Below, one piece after another: positions 16,229 through 28,037 of a stretch of 64,000 bases of DNA. Source of the DNA: Bordetella pseudohinzii (GTDB lineage Bacteria > Pseudomonadota > Gammaproteobacteria > Burkholderiales > Burkholderiaceae_B); NCBI RefSeq assembly GCF_000657795.2, contig NZ_JHEP02000003.1, positions 186,001 to 250,000 on the forward strand. Direction: 5' to 3'. A model generated the notes under the pieces. That model was not told the origin of the DNA. It saw only the letters and a program-made list of their open reading frames with translations, and did no database searches. The first letter of the stretch is position 1. The number at the start of each line of letters is the position of its first letter. Made by a program: the position numbers and the translations under genes.

Positions 16229-16876
16229 ATGAGCACCTCGACCGGCGCGCGCCGGATCCATCCGCTGTTCGCCAGCGCCGCCGTGGCGGTCATCGTGCTG
16301 TGCGCCGTCGGCGTGGCCGCCATCCTCGGCTGGCTGCCGCGCAGCCCCGCCCAGGGCGGCGTGCCAGAAGGCAGCCCGCCCATGAGCGCGGAACAGGCGG
16401 CGATCAGCGGGCCGGAGGCGGTCAACCTGGCGCCGGTGCCCGAGCCCGCTCCGCCTGCCCAGCCCGTCCAATCCGCCCAGCCTGCCCGGCCCGCCGCCGC
16501 CCAACAGGCGCCCGCGCCCCTGGCTTGCCCGACCTGCGGCGTGGTCGAATCCTTGCGCCAGGTCCAGGTGCCCAAGCGCGATGACAGCAACCACATCATC
16601 GGCACCGTGGCGGGCGGGGTGGTCGGCGGCGTGGTCGGCAATCAATTCGGCGGCGGCCATGGCAAGGATGCGCTGACCGTCCTGGGCGCGGTCGGCGGCG
16701 CTTTGGCAGGCCGTGAAGTCGAGCGTAATATTAGGCAGCAGGAGACCGTGACCCAATACGAGTTGACCGTGCGCATGGCCGATGGCAGCAAGCGCTTGTT
16801 CCATAGCGCGCAGCCCTTTGCCTATGGCCAGGGCGCTCAGGTCCGGGTCGAAAACAATCAATTGCTGCCGCGTTGA
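16229..16876 (+). CDS. Glycine-zipper 2TM domain envelope protein
   Basis: A 215-residue protein with an N-terminal helix (about 13-35), a Pro/Ala-rich linker (70-100), a Cys pair (CPTC, about 102-105), and a glycine-zipper hairpin (GTVAGGVVGGVVGNQFGGG and ALTVLGAVGGALAGREVE). A beta-rich tail (YELTVRMADGSKRLF) follows. This resembles the SmpA/OmlA-associated and Slp-like 17 kDa surface antigen family. RBS GGAGAG precedes ATG 16229. Probably inner-membrane anchored with a periplasmic domain; the function is unknown. Confidence 0.85.
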   Translation: MSTSTGARRIHPLFASAAVAVIVLCAVGVAAILGWLPRSPAQGGVPEGSPPMSAEQAAISGPEAVNLAPVPEPAPPAQPVQSAQPARPAAAQQAPAPLACPTCGVVESLRQVQVPKRDDSNHIIGTVAGGVVGGVVGNQFGGGHGKDALTVLGAVGGALAGREVERNIRQQETVTQYELTVRMADGSKRLFHSAQPFAYGQGAQVRVENNQLLPR

Positions 16877-16887
16877 CCGGAGACTGA

Positions 16888-17670
16888 ATGACTGAATCCA
16901 ACCCCTTCGTTCTGCCGGGCATGGGCCAGAACTCCGACCTGTCCGGCAATCCGCTGCTGGCCAGCATGGAGATGATGCGCCAGGCCTGGGCGGGGCTGTC
17001 CGGTCCGGGCGGACTGGGCCAGAGCCTGCCGCTGACCCCGCCGCTCAACCTGGAGGAGCTGGAGCGCCGTATCGCTGAGTTGCGCACGGTCGAAGGCTGG
17101 CTGAGGCTGAACCTGCAGATGCTCTCCAGCACCATCCAGGGCATGGAGGTCCAGCGCGCCACCATCGCCACCTTGCGTTCTTTCGTGGGGTCCGTCTCGG
17201 GCATGCCTTCGGCCGCCGAGGGCGAGGCCTCGCCGCTGGAAGTCGCGCTGGGCTTAAGGCCGGGCCGGGCCGAGGACCCGCCCGCCGCGCAGGAGCCTGC
17301 CGCGGCGCGGGCCGCGGCCGATCAAGAAGTCCCGCCCGCGCCGGACCGCGTCAACGAGGCGGCCCTGTCGGCTTCGCAGGCCTGGTGGGATCTGCTCAAC
17401 CAGCAATTCAGCCAGATCGCCGCGGCGACCGCGGCCAGCTTGCCGGGCATGATGCCGGGCATGGAGGCCGAGGACACGCCGGCCGGCCAATCCGCCGCCA
17501 AGTCCGCCGGCAAGGCGGCCAAGGCGTCCAAGACCCCTGGCGCGGCCAAGAAGGCCGCGCCGCGCAAGCCCGCCAAGAGCGCCAAGTCCGATCCGGCCAA
17601 GCCGGCCGCCGCCCCGCGCGGGGCGCGCGCCGCCAGCAAGGTCGTCCGCAAATCCACGCGCGCCGGCTAG
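16888..17670 (+). CDS. phaM: PhaM-type polyhydroxyalkanoate granule regulatory protein
   Basis: A 260-residue protein. The N-terminal half has the PhaM signature ([48 protein letters not shown] cut here into its key helix). The C-terminal 90 residues are a Lys/Ala/Pro-rich histone-H1-like tail ([13 protein letters not shown]). In Ralstonia, PhaM activates PHA synthase and ties granules to the nucleoid through this basic tail. It follows the glycine-zipper gene by 11 bp. Confidence 0.88.
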   Translation: MTESNPFVLPGMGQNSDLSGNPLLASMEMMRQAWAGLSGPGGLGQSLPLTPPLNLEELERRIAELRTVEGWLRLNLQMLSSTIQGMEVQRATIATLRSFVGSVSGMPSAAEGEASPLEVALGLRPGRAEDPPAAQEPAAARAAADQEVPPAPDRVNEAALSASQAWWDLLNQQFSQIAAATAASLPGMMPGMEAEDTPAGQSAAKSAGKAAKASKTPGAAKKAAPRKPAKSAKSDPAKPAAAPRGARAASKVVRKSTRAG

Positions 17671-17690
17671 GCGCGCTTCGTTCGTCTTAG

Positions 17691-17720
17691 CACGGGCGCC
17701 CAGGCGCCCGTGTCATTTTT
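17691..17720 (+). terminator. Terminator between phaM and glmU
   Basis: Ten-bp stem CACGGGCGCC (17691-17700) / GGCGCCCGTG (17703-17712), followed by TCATTTTT. It ends only 8 bp before ATG 17729. Confidence 0.85.
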
Positions 17721-17728
17721 CAAGAGTT

Positions 17729-19111
17729 ATGTCTTCTATGCTTAATGTCGTGATTCTCGCCGCCGGACTGGGCAAACGCATGCAGTCCGATCTGCCCAAG
17801 GTGCTGCATACGCTGGCCGGACGCCCCATGCTCGGCCATGTGCTGGACGGCGCCCGGCAGCTCGACCCGGCGCGCATCATCGTCGTGGTCGGCCATGGCG
17901 CCGAACGGGTCGAGGCCGCCTATGCCGGCGAGCCGGGCCTGAGTTTCGCGCTGCAGCGGCCCCAGCATGGCACGGGGCACGCGGTGCAGCAGGCCGTGCC
18001 GCAACTGGCCGGCGGCGATGACGCCGATGATGCCACCCTGGTGCTCTACGGCGATGTGCCGCTGGTGCAGCCCGAGACGCTGCGCCGCCTGATGCAGGCG
18101 CGCGGCCGGGGCGTGGCCGTGCTGACCGAAGTGCTGGCCGACGCCACCGGCTATGGCCGCATCGTGCGCGACGCCCAGGGCCAGATCGCCCGCATCGTCG
18201 AACACAAAGATGCCAGCGAACAGGAACGCGCCATCCAGGAGGTCAACACCGGCATCCTGGTGGCGCCGACCGCCAAGCTGAAAGACTGGCTTACCCGCAT
18301 CGACAACAACAATGCCCAGGGCGAGTACTACCTGACCGACATCATCGGCCTGGCCGTGGCCGACGGCGTGCCGGTCCATGCCGCGCATCCCGGCGCCAGC
18401 TGGGAAACCCTGGGCGTGAACAGCCGCGTGCAGCAGGCCGAACTGGAGCGCCGCTGGCAGCAGGAACTGGCGCGCCGCCAGCTCGAGGCCGGCGTGACGC
18501 TGGCCGACCCGGCCCGCTTCGACCAGCGCGGCACGCTGGTGTGCGGCCGCGACGTCTATATCGATGTGGGCTGTGTGTTCGAGGGCAAGGTGACGCTGGG
18601 CGACGGCGTGCGCGTTGGCCCGCATTGCGTGCTGCGCGACGTCGAGATCGGCGCGGGCACGCATATCGAGGCCTTCAGCCATCTGCAGCAGGCCAAGGTG
18701 GGCGAAGAGGCGCGCGTGGGTCCGTATGCGCGCCTGCGCCCGGGCGCCGACCTGGGCCGTCAGGCCCATGTCGGCAATTTCGTCGAGATCAAGAACGCCG
18801 TGCTGGGCGAAGGCAGCAAGGCCAATCACCTGGCCTATATCGGCGATGCCGACATCGGCGCGCGCGTGAACGTGGGGGCGGGCACCATCACCTGCAACTA
18901 CGATGGCGTGAACAAGCACCGCACCATCATCGAGGATGACGCCTTCATCGGTTCCGACACTCAGCTCGTCGCGCCGGTGCGCGTGGGCCGGGGCGCGACC
19001 CTGGGCGCGGGCACCACGCTGACCCGCGACGCGCCGGCCGACGCCCTGACGCTGTCTCGCGCGCGTCAGACGACGGTGGCGGGCTGGAAGCGTCCAGTCA
19101 AAAAATCGTGA
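17729..19111 (+). CDS. glmU: Bifunctional UDP-N-acetylglucosamine pyrophosphorylase / glucosamine-1-phosphate N-acetyltransferase
   Basis: A 460-residue cytosolic enzyme making UDP-GlcNAc for peptidoglycan and lipid A. The N-terminal uridyltransferase has [18 protein letters not shown] and QHGTGHA, YGDVPL; the C-terminal left-handed beta-helix (from about residue 250) acetylates GlcN-1-P, with [31 protein letters not shown] and [13 protein letters not shown] 17729 (or 17738) follows the phaM terminator. The gene overlaps the following MFS gene by GTGA. glmS, the preceding step of the pathway, lies 4.5 kb downstream. Confidence 0.97.
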   Translation: MSSMLNVVILAAGLGKRMQSDLPKVLHTLAGRPMLGHVLDGARQLDPARIIVVVGHGAERVEAAYAGEPGLSFALQRPQHGTGHAVQQAVPQLAGGDDADDATLVLYGDVPLVQPETLRRLMQARGRGVAVLTEVLADATGYGRIVRDAQGQIARIVEHKDASEQERAIQEVNTGILVAPTAKLKDWLTRIDNNNAQGEYYLTDIIGLAVADGVPVHAAHPGASWETLGVNSRVQQAELERRWQQELARRQLEAGVTLADPARFDQRGTLVCGRDVYIDVGCVFEGKVTLGDGVRVGPHCVLRDVEIGAGTHIEAFSHLQQAKVGEEARVGPYARLRPGADLGRQAHVGNFVEIKNAVLGEGSKANHLAYIGDADIGARVNVGAGTITCNYDGVNKHRTIIEDDAFIGSDTQLVAPVRVGRGATLGAGTTLTRDAPADALTLSRARQTTVAGWKRPVKKS

Positions 19112-20502
19112 GCCCGGGCACGCCCCTGGCCGGCGCGCAGGGTAAGGCGCCGCCGGATGGCCTGCCCACGCCCAGGCGCTATTACGCCGCCGCCACCGTC
19201 CTCACCGGCATGAGTTTGTCGGTGCTGGACGCGACCATCGCCAACGTCGCCCTGCCGACCATTGCCGCCGACCTGGACTCGCCTCCCTCGGCGGCGGTCT
19301 GGGTGCTCAATGCCTACAACCTGGCGGTGGTCACCATGCTGCTGCCCATGTCGGCGGTGGCCGAGCGCATCGGTTTCCGCCGCATGTTCACCATCGGCCT
19401 GGCGCTGTTCACCCTGGCTTCGCTGGGCTGCGCCGTCTCCGGTTCGCTGCTGCAGTTGAGCCTGGCGCGCATGGTGCAGGGCATAGGCGCGGCCACGCTG
19501 ATGTGCATGTTCGGCGGCCTGGTGCGCAATATCTACCCCACCCATATGCTGGGACGGGGCATCAGCATCAACGCCACCACGGTGGCCTTGATGTCGGTGC
19601 TGGGGCCGACCCTGGGTTCCTTCATCCTGAGCGTGGCGCACTGGCGCTGGATCTTCGCCGTGAACCTGCCCATCGGCATCCTGCTGATGATGGGTTTGCG
19701 CTTCTTGCCCGAAGTGCCGCGCAATACCTCGCGCATGGATTACCTGTCGGCCCTGCTGTCCATGGCCGCGCTGGGCTGCTTCATCTCGGGGGTCGATTCC
19801 CTGGCCCAGGACGTGCTGCGCAGCCTGGGCCTGATCGCCGTGGCCATCCTGGCCGGCCTGCTGCTGATCCGCCGCAGTCGGGGACAGACCGCGCCGCTGG
19901 TGCCCATCGATCTGTTGCGCATCCGGCCCGTGGCCTTTGCCGTCATGGCCTCGGCCTGCACCTTTGCCGCGCAGATGTCCTCCTATGTCTCCCTGCCCTT
20001 TTATTTCGAGCACGTGCTGGGGCGGCCTCACCTGGAGGTGGGCCTGCTGATGGCGGCCTGGCCGCTGGGCACGGGGCTGGTCGCGCCGGCGGCCGGCTTT
20101 TTGTCGGACCGCTATTCGGCCGCCGTGCTTTCGGGTGTGGGAGCGGGCGCTATGGCGCTGGGCCTGCTGTGGCTGGTGTTCTCGCCGCTGGATGCCTCCA
20201 ATGGCCGCATCATGGCCGGCATGTTCGTGGCCGGCCTGGGCTTTGGGTTCTTCCAGACCCCGAACAATCGCGCCATGCTGTCGGGCGCGCCGCGCCAGCG
20301 CAGCGGCGCGGCCGGGGGGTTGCAGGCCACGACCCGGGTGTTCGGCCAGAGTTTTGGCACGGCCCTGGTGGCCATCGCTTTCAGCTTGAGCGCCGCGCAT
20401 GGCCCCACGCTGGGCCTGATGGCGGCGGCCGGCTGCGCCAGCCTGGCCATCGTGGTCAATTCGGTGCGCATCGCCAGAAAGGTGGGCCAGTCCGGCGCCT
20501 GA
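19108..20502 (+). CDS. MFS multidrug exporter, DHA2 (EmrB/QacA) 14-helix family
   Basis: A 464-residue major facilitator with about 14 predicted helices. DHA2 motifs include [15 protein letters not shown] in helix 1, [11 protein letters not shown] in helix 2, the loop motif ERIGFRRMF, and [16 protein letters not shown] 19108 overlaps the glmU stop, so it is translationally coupled to glmU although functionally unrelated. The substrate cannot be told from sequence; proton-driven export of drugs or metabolites is typical. Confidence 0.88.
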   Translation: MSPGTPLAGAQGKAPPDGLPTPRRYYAAATVLTGMSLSVLDATIANVALPTIAADLDSPPSAAVWVLNAYNLAVVTMLLPMSAVAERIGFRRMFTIGLALFTLASLGCAVSGSLLQLSLARMVQGIGAATLMCMFGGLVRNIYPTHMLGRGISINATTVALMSVLGPTLGSFILSVAHWRWIFAVNLPIGILLMMGLRFLPEVPRNTSRMDYLSALLSMAALGCFISGVDSLAQDVLRSLGLIAVAILAGLLLIRRSRGQTAPLVPIDLLRIRPVAFAVMASACTFAAQMSSYVSLPFYFEHVLGRPHLEVGLLMAAWPLGTGLVAPAAGFLSDRYSAAVLSGVGAGAMALGLLWLVFSPLDASNGRIMAGMFVAGLGFGFFQTPNNRAMLSGAPRQRSGAAGGLQATTRVFGQSFGTALVAIAFSLSAAHGPTLGLMAAAGCASLAIVVNSVRIARKVGQSGA

Positions 20503-20526
20503 CGCGGACTGGCCGGCTTCTATAAT
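20499..20526 (+). promoter_or_regulatory. Sigma-70-type promoter for ugd
   Basis: CTGACG (20499-20504), a 16-base spacer, and consensus TATAAT (20521-20526). The short leader then contains a GC-rich hairpin, CGCGCCC/GGGCGCG (about 20539-20557), just before the start of ugd. Confidence 0.55.
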
Positions 20527-20578
20527 GGCGGCCGGAAGCGCGCCCTTGGGGGGCGCGAGGATTTACGAGGCTGCGCGC

Positions 20579-21901
20579 ATGAAAATCACGGTGATAGGAA
20601 CCGGCTACGTCGGCTTGGTGTCGGGCGCCTGCCTGGCGGACATGGGCAATGAGGTGATGTGCCTGGACACCAATGCCGACAAGATCGCCCAGCTGCGCCT
20701 GGGCCGCATCCCCATCTACGAGCCCGGCCTGGAAGACCTGGTGCGCCGCAACGTGGCCGAGGGCCGGCTGCAATTCACCTCCGATGTCGCGCAAAGCGTG
20801 GCCTTCGGCAGCGTGCAGTTCATCGCCGTGGGCACGCCGCCGGGCGAAGACGGTTCGGCCGACCTCCAATATGTGCTGGCCGCCGCGCGCAATGTCGCCC
20901 GCCACATGACCGAAGCCAAGGTGGTGGTGGACAAGTCCACGGTGCCCGTGGGCACGGCCGACAAGGTGCGCGCCGCCATGGCCGAAGAACTGGCCGGGCG
21001 CGGCGTGACGCTGCCGTTCTCGGTGGCCTCCAATCCGGAGTTCCTCAAAGAGGGCGCGGCGATCGCCGACTTCATGAGCCCCGACCGCATCATCATCGGC
21101 GCCGACGATGCGCATACCGTCGATGTGATGCGCCGCATCTACGCGCCCTTCCAGCGCACCCACGAGCGCCTCATGGTGATGGATGTGCGCTCGGCCGAGC
21201 TGACCAAGTACGCGGCCAACGCCATGCTGGCCACGCGCATATCCTTCATGAATGAAATGGCCAACCTGGCCGAGAAGCTGGGCGCCGACGTCGAACAGGT
21301 GCGGCGCGGCATTGGCGCCGATCCGCGCATCGGCTATCAGTTTCTCTATCCCGGCGTGGGCTATGGCGGCTCCTGCTTTCCCAAGGATGTGCAGGCGCTG
21401 CTGCGCATGGGCGCCGAGCAGGGCGAATCCATGCAGGTCATCCGCGCGGTCGAGGCCGCCAACGAGCGCCAGAAGCTGCGCCTGGCCGAGAAAGTGCGGG
21501 ACGTCTATGGCGAGGACCTTGCCGGCCGCCGCTTCGCGCTCTGGGGCCTGGCCTTCAAGCCCAACACCGACGATATGCGCGAGGCGCCCAGCCTGAGCAT
21601 CATCGCCGAGCTGACGCGCCGCGGCGCCGAAGTGCGCGCCTTCGATCCGGTCGCCATGGAGCAGGCCCGCCCGCTGCTGGCCGGCAACCCGGCCGTGAGC
21701 ATGACGGCCGATATGTACCAGGCCCTCGATGGCGCCGACGCCCTGCTCATCGTCACGGAATGGAAGGTCTTTCGCGCGCCCGATATGGAGCGCCTCAAGC
21801 ATCTGCTCAAGCGGCCGCTGATCATCGACGGGCGCAACCTCTGGGTGCCGGCCGAGATGCGCGAGCAGGGATTCGAATACCAGGGCATAGGCCGCGCATG
21901 A
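20579..21901 (+). CDS. ugd: UDP-glucose 6-dehydrogenase
   Basis: A 440-residue NAD-dependent enzyme that oxidises UDP-glucose to UDP-glucuronate for capsule, exopolysaccharide or lipopolysaccharide. The Rossmann motif is [18 protein letters not shown] at the N-terminus, the substrate lysine region is [19 protein letters not shown], and the catalytic cysteine is C266 in [13 protein letters not shown]-terminal motifs [17 protein letters not shown] and TEWKVFR complete the family pattern. ATG 20579 starts directly at the beta-strand (MKITVIG). It overlaps the glycosyltransferase start by 4 bp. Confidence 0.95.
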   Translation: MKITVIGTGYVGLVSGACLADMGNEVMCLDTNADKIAQLRLGRIPIYEPGLEDLVRRNVAEGRLQFTSDVAQSVAFGSVQFIAVGTPPGEDGSADLQYVLAAARNVARHMTEAKVVVDKSTVPVGTADKVRAAMAEELAGRGVTLPFSVASNPEFLKEGAAIADFMSPDRIIIGADDAHTVDVMRRIYAPFQRTHERLMVMDVRSAELTKYAANAMLATRISFMNEMANLAEKLGADVEQVRRGIGADPRIGYQFLYPGVGYGGSCFPKDVQALLRMGAEQGESMQVIRAVEAANERQKLRLAEKVRDVYGEDLAGRRFALWGLAFKPNTDDMREAPSLSIIAELTRRGAEVRAFDPVAMEQARPLLAGNPAVSMTADMYQALDGADALLIVTEWKVFRAPDMERLKHLLKRPLIIDGRNLWVPAEMREQGFEYQGIGRA

Positions 21902-22953
21902 AGATCCTGCAGCTCAACTTCGAGAAAGGCTGGCGCGGCGGCGAACGGCAGACGTTGTACTGCATGCGCGCCTTCCGCAAGGCCGGCCACGAGGTCGAAC
22001 TGCTGTGCCGCGCCGGCGGGCCGCTGCAGGCGCGCGCCCGCGCCGAGGGTTTCGTGACCCACGGCGTGCGCAATGTGCCGGGCCAGCTGGCCTTCCTGGC
22101 CCGCCATGGCCGCGGCTACGACATCCTGCATTCGCAGACGGCCAATACCAATACCTGGGCCGTGCTGACCAAGCCCCTGCACCGTCGGCCGGTGGTGTTT
22201 TCGCGCCGCACTTCTTTCGTGGTCGAGCCCGGCGACGAATGGAAGACCGGCTTCAAATGGCGCCACGTCGACCTGCTGGTCGCCATCAGCGAAATGGCCG
22301 CCAGCGAGCCGCGCCGCCTGGGCATCGAACCCGTCATCATCCGCAGCGCGGTCGAGCCGCATGTGATCGATCCGGCCAATGTCGCCCGCCTGGCCGAGGA
22401 GTTCAAGCTGCAAGGCAAGAAGGTGCTGGCCACCTCGGCCGCGCTCATCCGCGACAAGGATCCCGTGACCCTGGTGCGCGCCGTCGGCGAGCTGGCGCGC
22501 CAGCGGCGGGATTTCGTTTTCCTGCATTTTGGCGCCGGCGGCGACCGCGAGGCCGAGGCGCGCGCCGAGGCGCGCAAGCTGGGCATCGAGGATGTCTATC
22601 TGTTCACCGGCTTTCGCAAGGGCGTCGAGGACTTCTACAGCATCATGGATGTCTTCGTGATGGCCTCCAGCGAAGAGGCGCTGGGCAGCAGCGTGCTGGA
22701 CGCCTTTTTGCAGAAAGTGCCCGTGGTGTCCACCGACGCCGGCGGCCTCAAGGAAAGCCTGGCCGATGGACGGGGCGTGCTGGTGGCCGTGGGCGACTAC
22801 GAGGCCATGGCCCGCGGCATGGCGCGCTGCCTGGATGACGCGGCCTTTCGCGCCGAGGCCACGCAACGCGCCTATGACTACGTGCGCAGCGAACACGACG
22901 TCACCGAAATGGGCCGGCGCTACCTGGCCGAGTTCGCGCGCCTGGCGCGCTGA
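21898..22953 (+). CDS. GT4-family glycosyltransferase
   Basis: A 351-residue GT-B fold enzyme. The N-terminal acceptor domain starts [17 protein letters not shown], with the Gly-rich loop typical of GT4 LPS transferases; the C-terminal donor domain has [31 protein letters not shown] and [11 protein letters not shown] (the usual second Glu of E-x7-E is Asp). ATG 21898 overlaps the ugd stop (ATGA), so the two form an operon and glucuronate may be a donor or a downstream product. The acceptor is unknown. Confidence 0.88.
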   Translation: MKILQLNFEKGWRGGERQTLYCMRAFRKAGHEVELLCRAGGPLQARARAEGFVTHGVRNVPGQLAFLARHGRGYDILHSQTANTNTWAVLTKPLHRRPVVFSRRTSFVVEPGDEWKTGFKWRHVDLLVAISEMAASEPRRLGIEPVIIRSAVEPHVIDPANVARLAEEFKLQGKKVLATSAALIRDKDPVTLVRAVGELARQRRDFVFLHFGAGGDREAEARAEARKLGIEDVYLFTGFRKGVEDFYSIMDVFVMASSEEALGSSVLDAFLQKVPVVSTDAGGLKESLADGRGVLVAVGDYEAMARGMARCLDDAAFRAEATQRAYDYVRSEHDVTEMGRRYLAEFARLAR

Positions 22954-23454
22954 TCAGGCCGGCGGCAACTCCACCCGGGTCTCGAACTTGGCCCGGTGCA
23001 CCGAGAAGAAGGTCCGCACATTGCGCACATTGGCATGCGCCGTGAAGGCGCGATGGGCCAGCGCATGGTAGGCCGGCATATCGCGCACCAGCACAATGAC
23101 CACGAAATCCGGCCCCGGCGACACCCGGTAGCACTGCAGCACGGCCGGCTCGGCCAGCATCCATTGCTCGAACTCGTCCAGGCGTTCCGCCGCCTGCACA
23201 TCGAGCGTAATCTCCACAATGGCGGTCAGCGAACTGCCCAGCTTGGCGGCATCGAGCAGCGCGACCTGGCGGGCGATCACCCCGGTCTCGGTCAGCCGGC
23301 GCACGCGGCGCAGGCAGGTCGGCGGCGAGGCGTGCACGCGCTGGGCCAATTCCTGGTTGGTCAGGGCGCTGTCGCGTTGCAGTTGTTCCAGGATGCGTCG
23401 GTCCAGGTCGTCCAACTCAGGCAATTCGGCAGCCGGCGAGGTATTTTCGATCAT
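22954..23454 (-). CDS. Lrp/AsnC family transcriptional regulator
   Basis: A 166-residue regulator: an N-terminal helix-turn-helix (LDDLDRRILEQLQRDSALTNQELA, then SPPTCLRRVRRLTETGVI) and a C-terminal RAM ligand domain (VEITLDVQAAERLDEFE; VSPGPDFVVIVLVRDM). It is divergent from glmS across a 145-bp AT-rich intergenic region suitable for Lrp binding. It ends tail to tail with the glycosyltransferase gene with no spacer. The effector, probably an amino acid, is unknown. Confidence 0.9.
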   Translation of the reverse strand: MIENTSPAAELPELDDLDRRILEQLQRDSALTNQELAQRVHASPPTCLRRVRRLTETGVIARQVALLDAAKLGSSLTAIVEITLDVQAAERLDEFEQWMLAEPAVLQCYRVSPGPDFVVIVLVRDMPAYHALAHRAFTAHANVRNVRTFFSVHRAKFETRVELPPA

Positions 23455-23599
23455 TTATTTCAACAATCAGATAGACAAGAAATAATATTTAATCACTTAT
23501 CTGTAAAAAAATAAACGTTCACGAAAGAGCTAATATAGAAATCATATTTCTTGCAGCTGCGCGCACAATGCGCACACTGTCTTTATAGGAGCTATGCTC

Positions 23600-25432
<1,833 letters not shown>

Positions 25433-25512
25433 GGCGGAAGCGCTAGCCAAGGCCGGCCGCGCGAATTAAGCCGGCTGCCGCGACCAGGCCTTGCGACGTC
25501 TTCTGTCCCAGC

Positions 25513-25538
25513 ACAAGGGCCGCGCAAGCGGCCCTTGT
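25513..25538. terminator. Hairpin between convergent glmS and liv genes
   Basis: Eleven-bp perfect stem ACAAGGGCCGC (25513-25523) / GCGGCCCTTGT (25528-25538) closed by a GCAA tetraloop. It lies between two converging genes. The absence of a clear T-run on either side makes it a weak or bidirectional terminator. Confidence 0.6.
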
Positions 25539-25547
25539 TCACATGGC

Positions 25548-28037
25548 TCAGGCGTGGCCGCCCAGATAGGCGTTGGCCAGATCGTCGTTGGCGGCGATTT
25601 CGGCGGCCCTGCCCTGGGCCACCACACGTCCGCTCTCGACCACGTAGGCGCGGTCGGCCAGCGCCAGGGCCAGCCCGGCCATCTGGTCGACCAGCAGGAT
25701 GGTCATGTTTTCATTGCGCAGCCGATCGAGCGCGGCGAACAGCTCCGCGATCACCTTGGGCGCGAGGCCCAGCGAGGGCTCGTCGAGCAAGAGCACGCGC
25801 GGACGGCTCATCAGGCCGCGCGCGACGGCCAGCATCTGCTGCTCGCCGCCCGACAGCAGGCCGGCGCGCTGGTGCAGGCGCTCGCGCAAGCGCGGGAAGC
25901 GCAACAGCATCTCCTCGACGCGCGCCTCGCGGTCGGTGGCGTCCAGGAAGGCGCCCAGGCGGATGTTGTCCAGCACCGAAAGCTCGGGGAAGACCTGGCG
26001 GCCTTCCGGCACCAGCACCAGACCCAGGCCCACGATGTCTTCGGCGGCGCGGCCTTCGAGCTGGTGGCCGTCGATGTGCATGCCGCCCGACTGCGCGCGG
26101 TGCAGGCCGGCCAGTGTGCGCATCAAGGTGGATTTGCCCGCGCCGTTGGCGCCCAGCAGCGCCACCATTTCGCCCGCCCGCACTTGCAGGCTGATGCCAT
26201 GCAGCACCGGTTCGGCGCCATAGCCCGCCACCAGATCGGACACGCCCAGCAGTTCGGGGCCGGCCGTGCGCGGCGAGCGCGCCGCGGGGGATTGCGCCTG
26301 CAATGATTCGCCCAGGTAGGCCTGTTTGACCGCCGGATCGTTCTGCACCTCGGCGGGCGTGCCCACCGCGAGGCGGCGGCCGGCGTCCAGCACCACGAGC
26401 TGGTTGGAGATGGCCATGACCAGCGCCATGTCGTGTTCGACCAGCGCCACGCCCACGCCCGCATCGGCGATACGGCGCAGCAGCGCTGCCAGGGTGTCTT
26501 TGTCCTCGCGCGACAGACCGGCCGCGGGTTCGTCGAGCAGCAGGACATCGGGATCGGTGGCCAGCGCCCGCGCGATCTCCACCAGGCGCCGGTCGACATG
26601 CGCCAGGCCGGCGGCCGGCGCGCGCGGCGCGCCCGTGTAGCCGCAGAAGGCCAGCAGCGCCCGCGCCCGCAGCCGGGCCTGGCCGTCGTGAAAGCGGCCC
26701 GCCGAAAACAGGCCGCCCAGGCGCCCGCGCGCCATGGCGAGCAGGACGTTGTCTTCGACGCTCAGGGTGCCGAACAGCTGCGAGGTCTGATAGGTGCGCG
26801 CGATGCCGGCGCGAGCGATGCGGTAGGCGGGCTGGCCCGCCAAGGGCCGCGCGCCCAGGGTGAAGCCGCCCGCCGAGGGGCGATAGAAGCCGCTCATCAT
26901 GTTCAGCGCCGTGGTCTTGCCCGCACCATTGGGGCCGATCAGGCTCGTGACCGCGCCCTCGGGCACCGTCATGGACAACTCGCTTACCGCGCGCACGCCA
27001 CCGAAAGTCATGCCCAGGCCCTGGGCCGAAAGCACCGCGCGGGCGCGACGCGGCAGCGCCACCTCGCCATGGCTGGCCTCCTGGGCGTCGGGCGCCGCGG
27101 CCGGCGGGGTCTTGCCGGCGCCGCGGATCTGGCGCCACAAGCCGACCGCGCCCTCGGGCGCGACCCAGAGCACCAGCAGCAGCAAGGCGCCGAAGAACAG
27201 CAGCCGATAGGCCTCGAGCGAGGCGAGCAACTCGGGCAGCACGCCGACGATCAGGGCGCCGATGATGGGACCGGCGACGGTGCCCGCGCCGCCCACGACC
27301 ACGACCAGCACGAACAGGATGGACTGCATGAAGCTGAAAGTCTCGGCCGTGACGAAGCTCGAGAGCGGCGCGAACAGCCCGCCCGCCAGGCCGGCCGCCG
27401 CGGCCGAGATCGTGAACGCGGCGGTCTTGATCACCAGCGGGTTCAGGCCGATGGATTGCGCCGCGGTTTCGCTGTCGTTGACGGCGCGCATGGCCGCGCC
27501 CCAGCGGCCGCGCGCCAGCAGCGCATAGGCCGCCAGCGCCAGCGCCGCCGTCACGATGGCCAGGATCGCCACGGTCTGTTCGGGGCCCCAGCTGGACCAG
27601 AGTTGGGGCGGCGGAATGCCCATGATGCCGCTCTGGCCGCCGGTCAGGTCGCGCATTTCCACGGCGGCATGCTGCACGATGAAGCTGAAGGCGATGGTGA
27701 TCATCGCGAGATAGGGCCCTTTCACGCGCAGCGCGGGCAGCGCCAGCAGCGCGCCCATCGCGGCCGCCAGCAGCGTGCCGGCGGCCCAGGCCGGCCAGAA
27801 GCCCCAGCCGGCCTTGGTGGTGAGAATGGCCACCGTGTAGGCGCCGATGGCATAGAAACCCACATGACCGAAGGACACCTGGCCGGTAAGGCCCAGCAGC
27901 ACGTTCAGGCCGATGCCCACGATCGCGATCAGCGCGATGTTGGCGAGCACGAAGACGTAATAGCTATTGAGGGTGAGGGCCAGCAAGAGCGCCAGCGACA
28001 CCAGCGCGGCGCCTGCCGCAAGAGATTTGGCGTTCAT
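25548..28037 (-). CDS. Fused LivM permease - LivG ATPase - LivF ATPase of a branched-chain-amino-acid-type ABC transporter
   Basis: An 829-residue polypeptide that joins three subunits normally encoded separately. Residues about 1-300 are a LivM-type permease (NVLLGLTGQVSFGHVGFYAIGA; VVGGAGTVAGPIIGAL). Residues 333-575 are a LivG-type ATPase with Walker A GPNGAGKTT near 369 and Walker B LLLDEPAAGL near 500, but the ABC signature reads LAHVD instead of an LSGGQ-like motif. Residues 590-829 are a LivF-type ATPase with GANGAGKST near 631, a canonical LSGGEQQ near 730 and LLLDEPSLGL. The unbroken frame argues against a sequencing artefact. The start overlaps the livH stop (ATGA). Substrate unknown. 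Confidence 0.92.
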   Translation of the reverse strand: MNAKSLAAGAALVSLALLLALTLNSYYVFVLANIALIAIVGIGLNVLLGLTGQVSFGHVGFYAIGAYTVAILTTKAGWGFWPAWAAGTLLAAAMGALLALPALRVKGPYLAMITIAFSFIVQHAAVEMRDLTGGQSGIMGIPPPQLWSSWGPEQTVAILAIVTAALALAAYALLARGRWGAAMRAVNDSETAAQSIGLNPLVIKTAAFTISAAAAGLAGGLFAPLSSFVTAETFSFMQSILFVLVVVVGGAGTVAGPIIGALIVGVLPELLASLEAYRLLFFGALLLLVLWVAPEGAVGLWRQIRGAGKTPPAAAPDAQEASHGEVALPRRARAVLSAQGLGMTFGGVRAVSELSMTVPEGAVTSLIGPNGAGKTTALNMMSGFYRPSAGGFTLGARPLAGQPAYRIARAGIARTYQTSQLFGTLSVEDNVLLAMARGRLGGLFSAGRFHDGQARLRARALLAFCGYTGAPRAPAAGLAHVDRRLVEIARALATDPDVLLLDEPAAGLSREDKDTLAALLRRIADAGVGVALVEHDMALVMAISNQLVVLDAGRRLAVGTPAEVQNDPAVKQAYLGESLQAQSPAARSPRTAGPELLGVSDLVAGYGAEPVLHGISLQVRAGEMVALLGANGAGKSTLMRTLAGLHRAQSGGMHIDGHQLEGRAAEDIVGLGLVLVPEGRQVFPELSVLDNIRLGAFLDATDREARVEEMLLRFPRLRERLHQRAGLLSGGEQQMLAVARGLMSRPRVLLLDEPSLGLAPKVIAELFAALDRLRNENMTILLVDQMAGLALALADRAYVVESGRVVAQGRAAEIAANDDLANAYLGGHA

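Noticed and set aside
23455-23599. Possible glmS ribozyme or riboswitch in the glmS leader
   Set aside because: The region is short, AT-rich and better explained as a divergent promoter/Lrp-binding region; no ribozyme core is seen.
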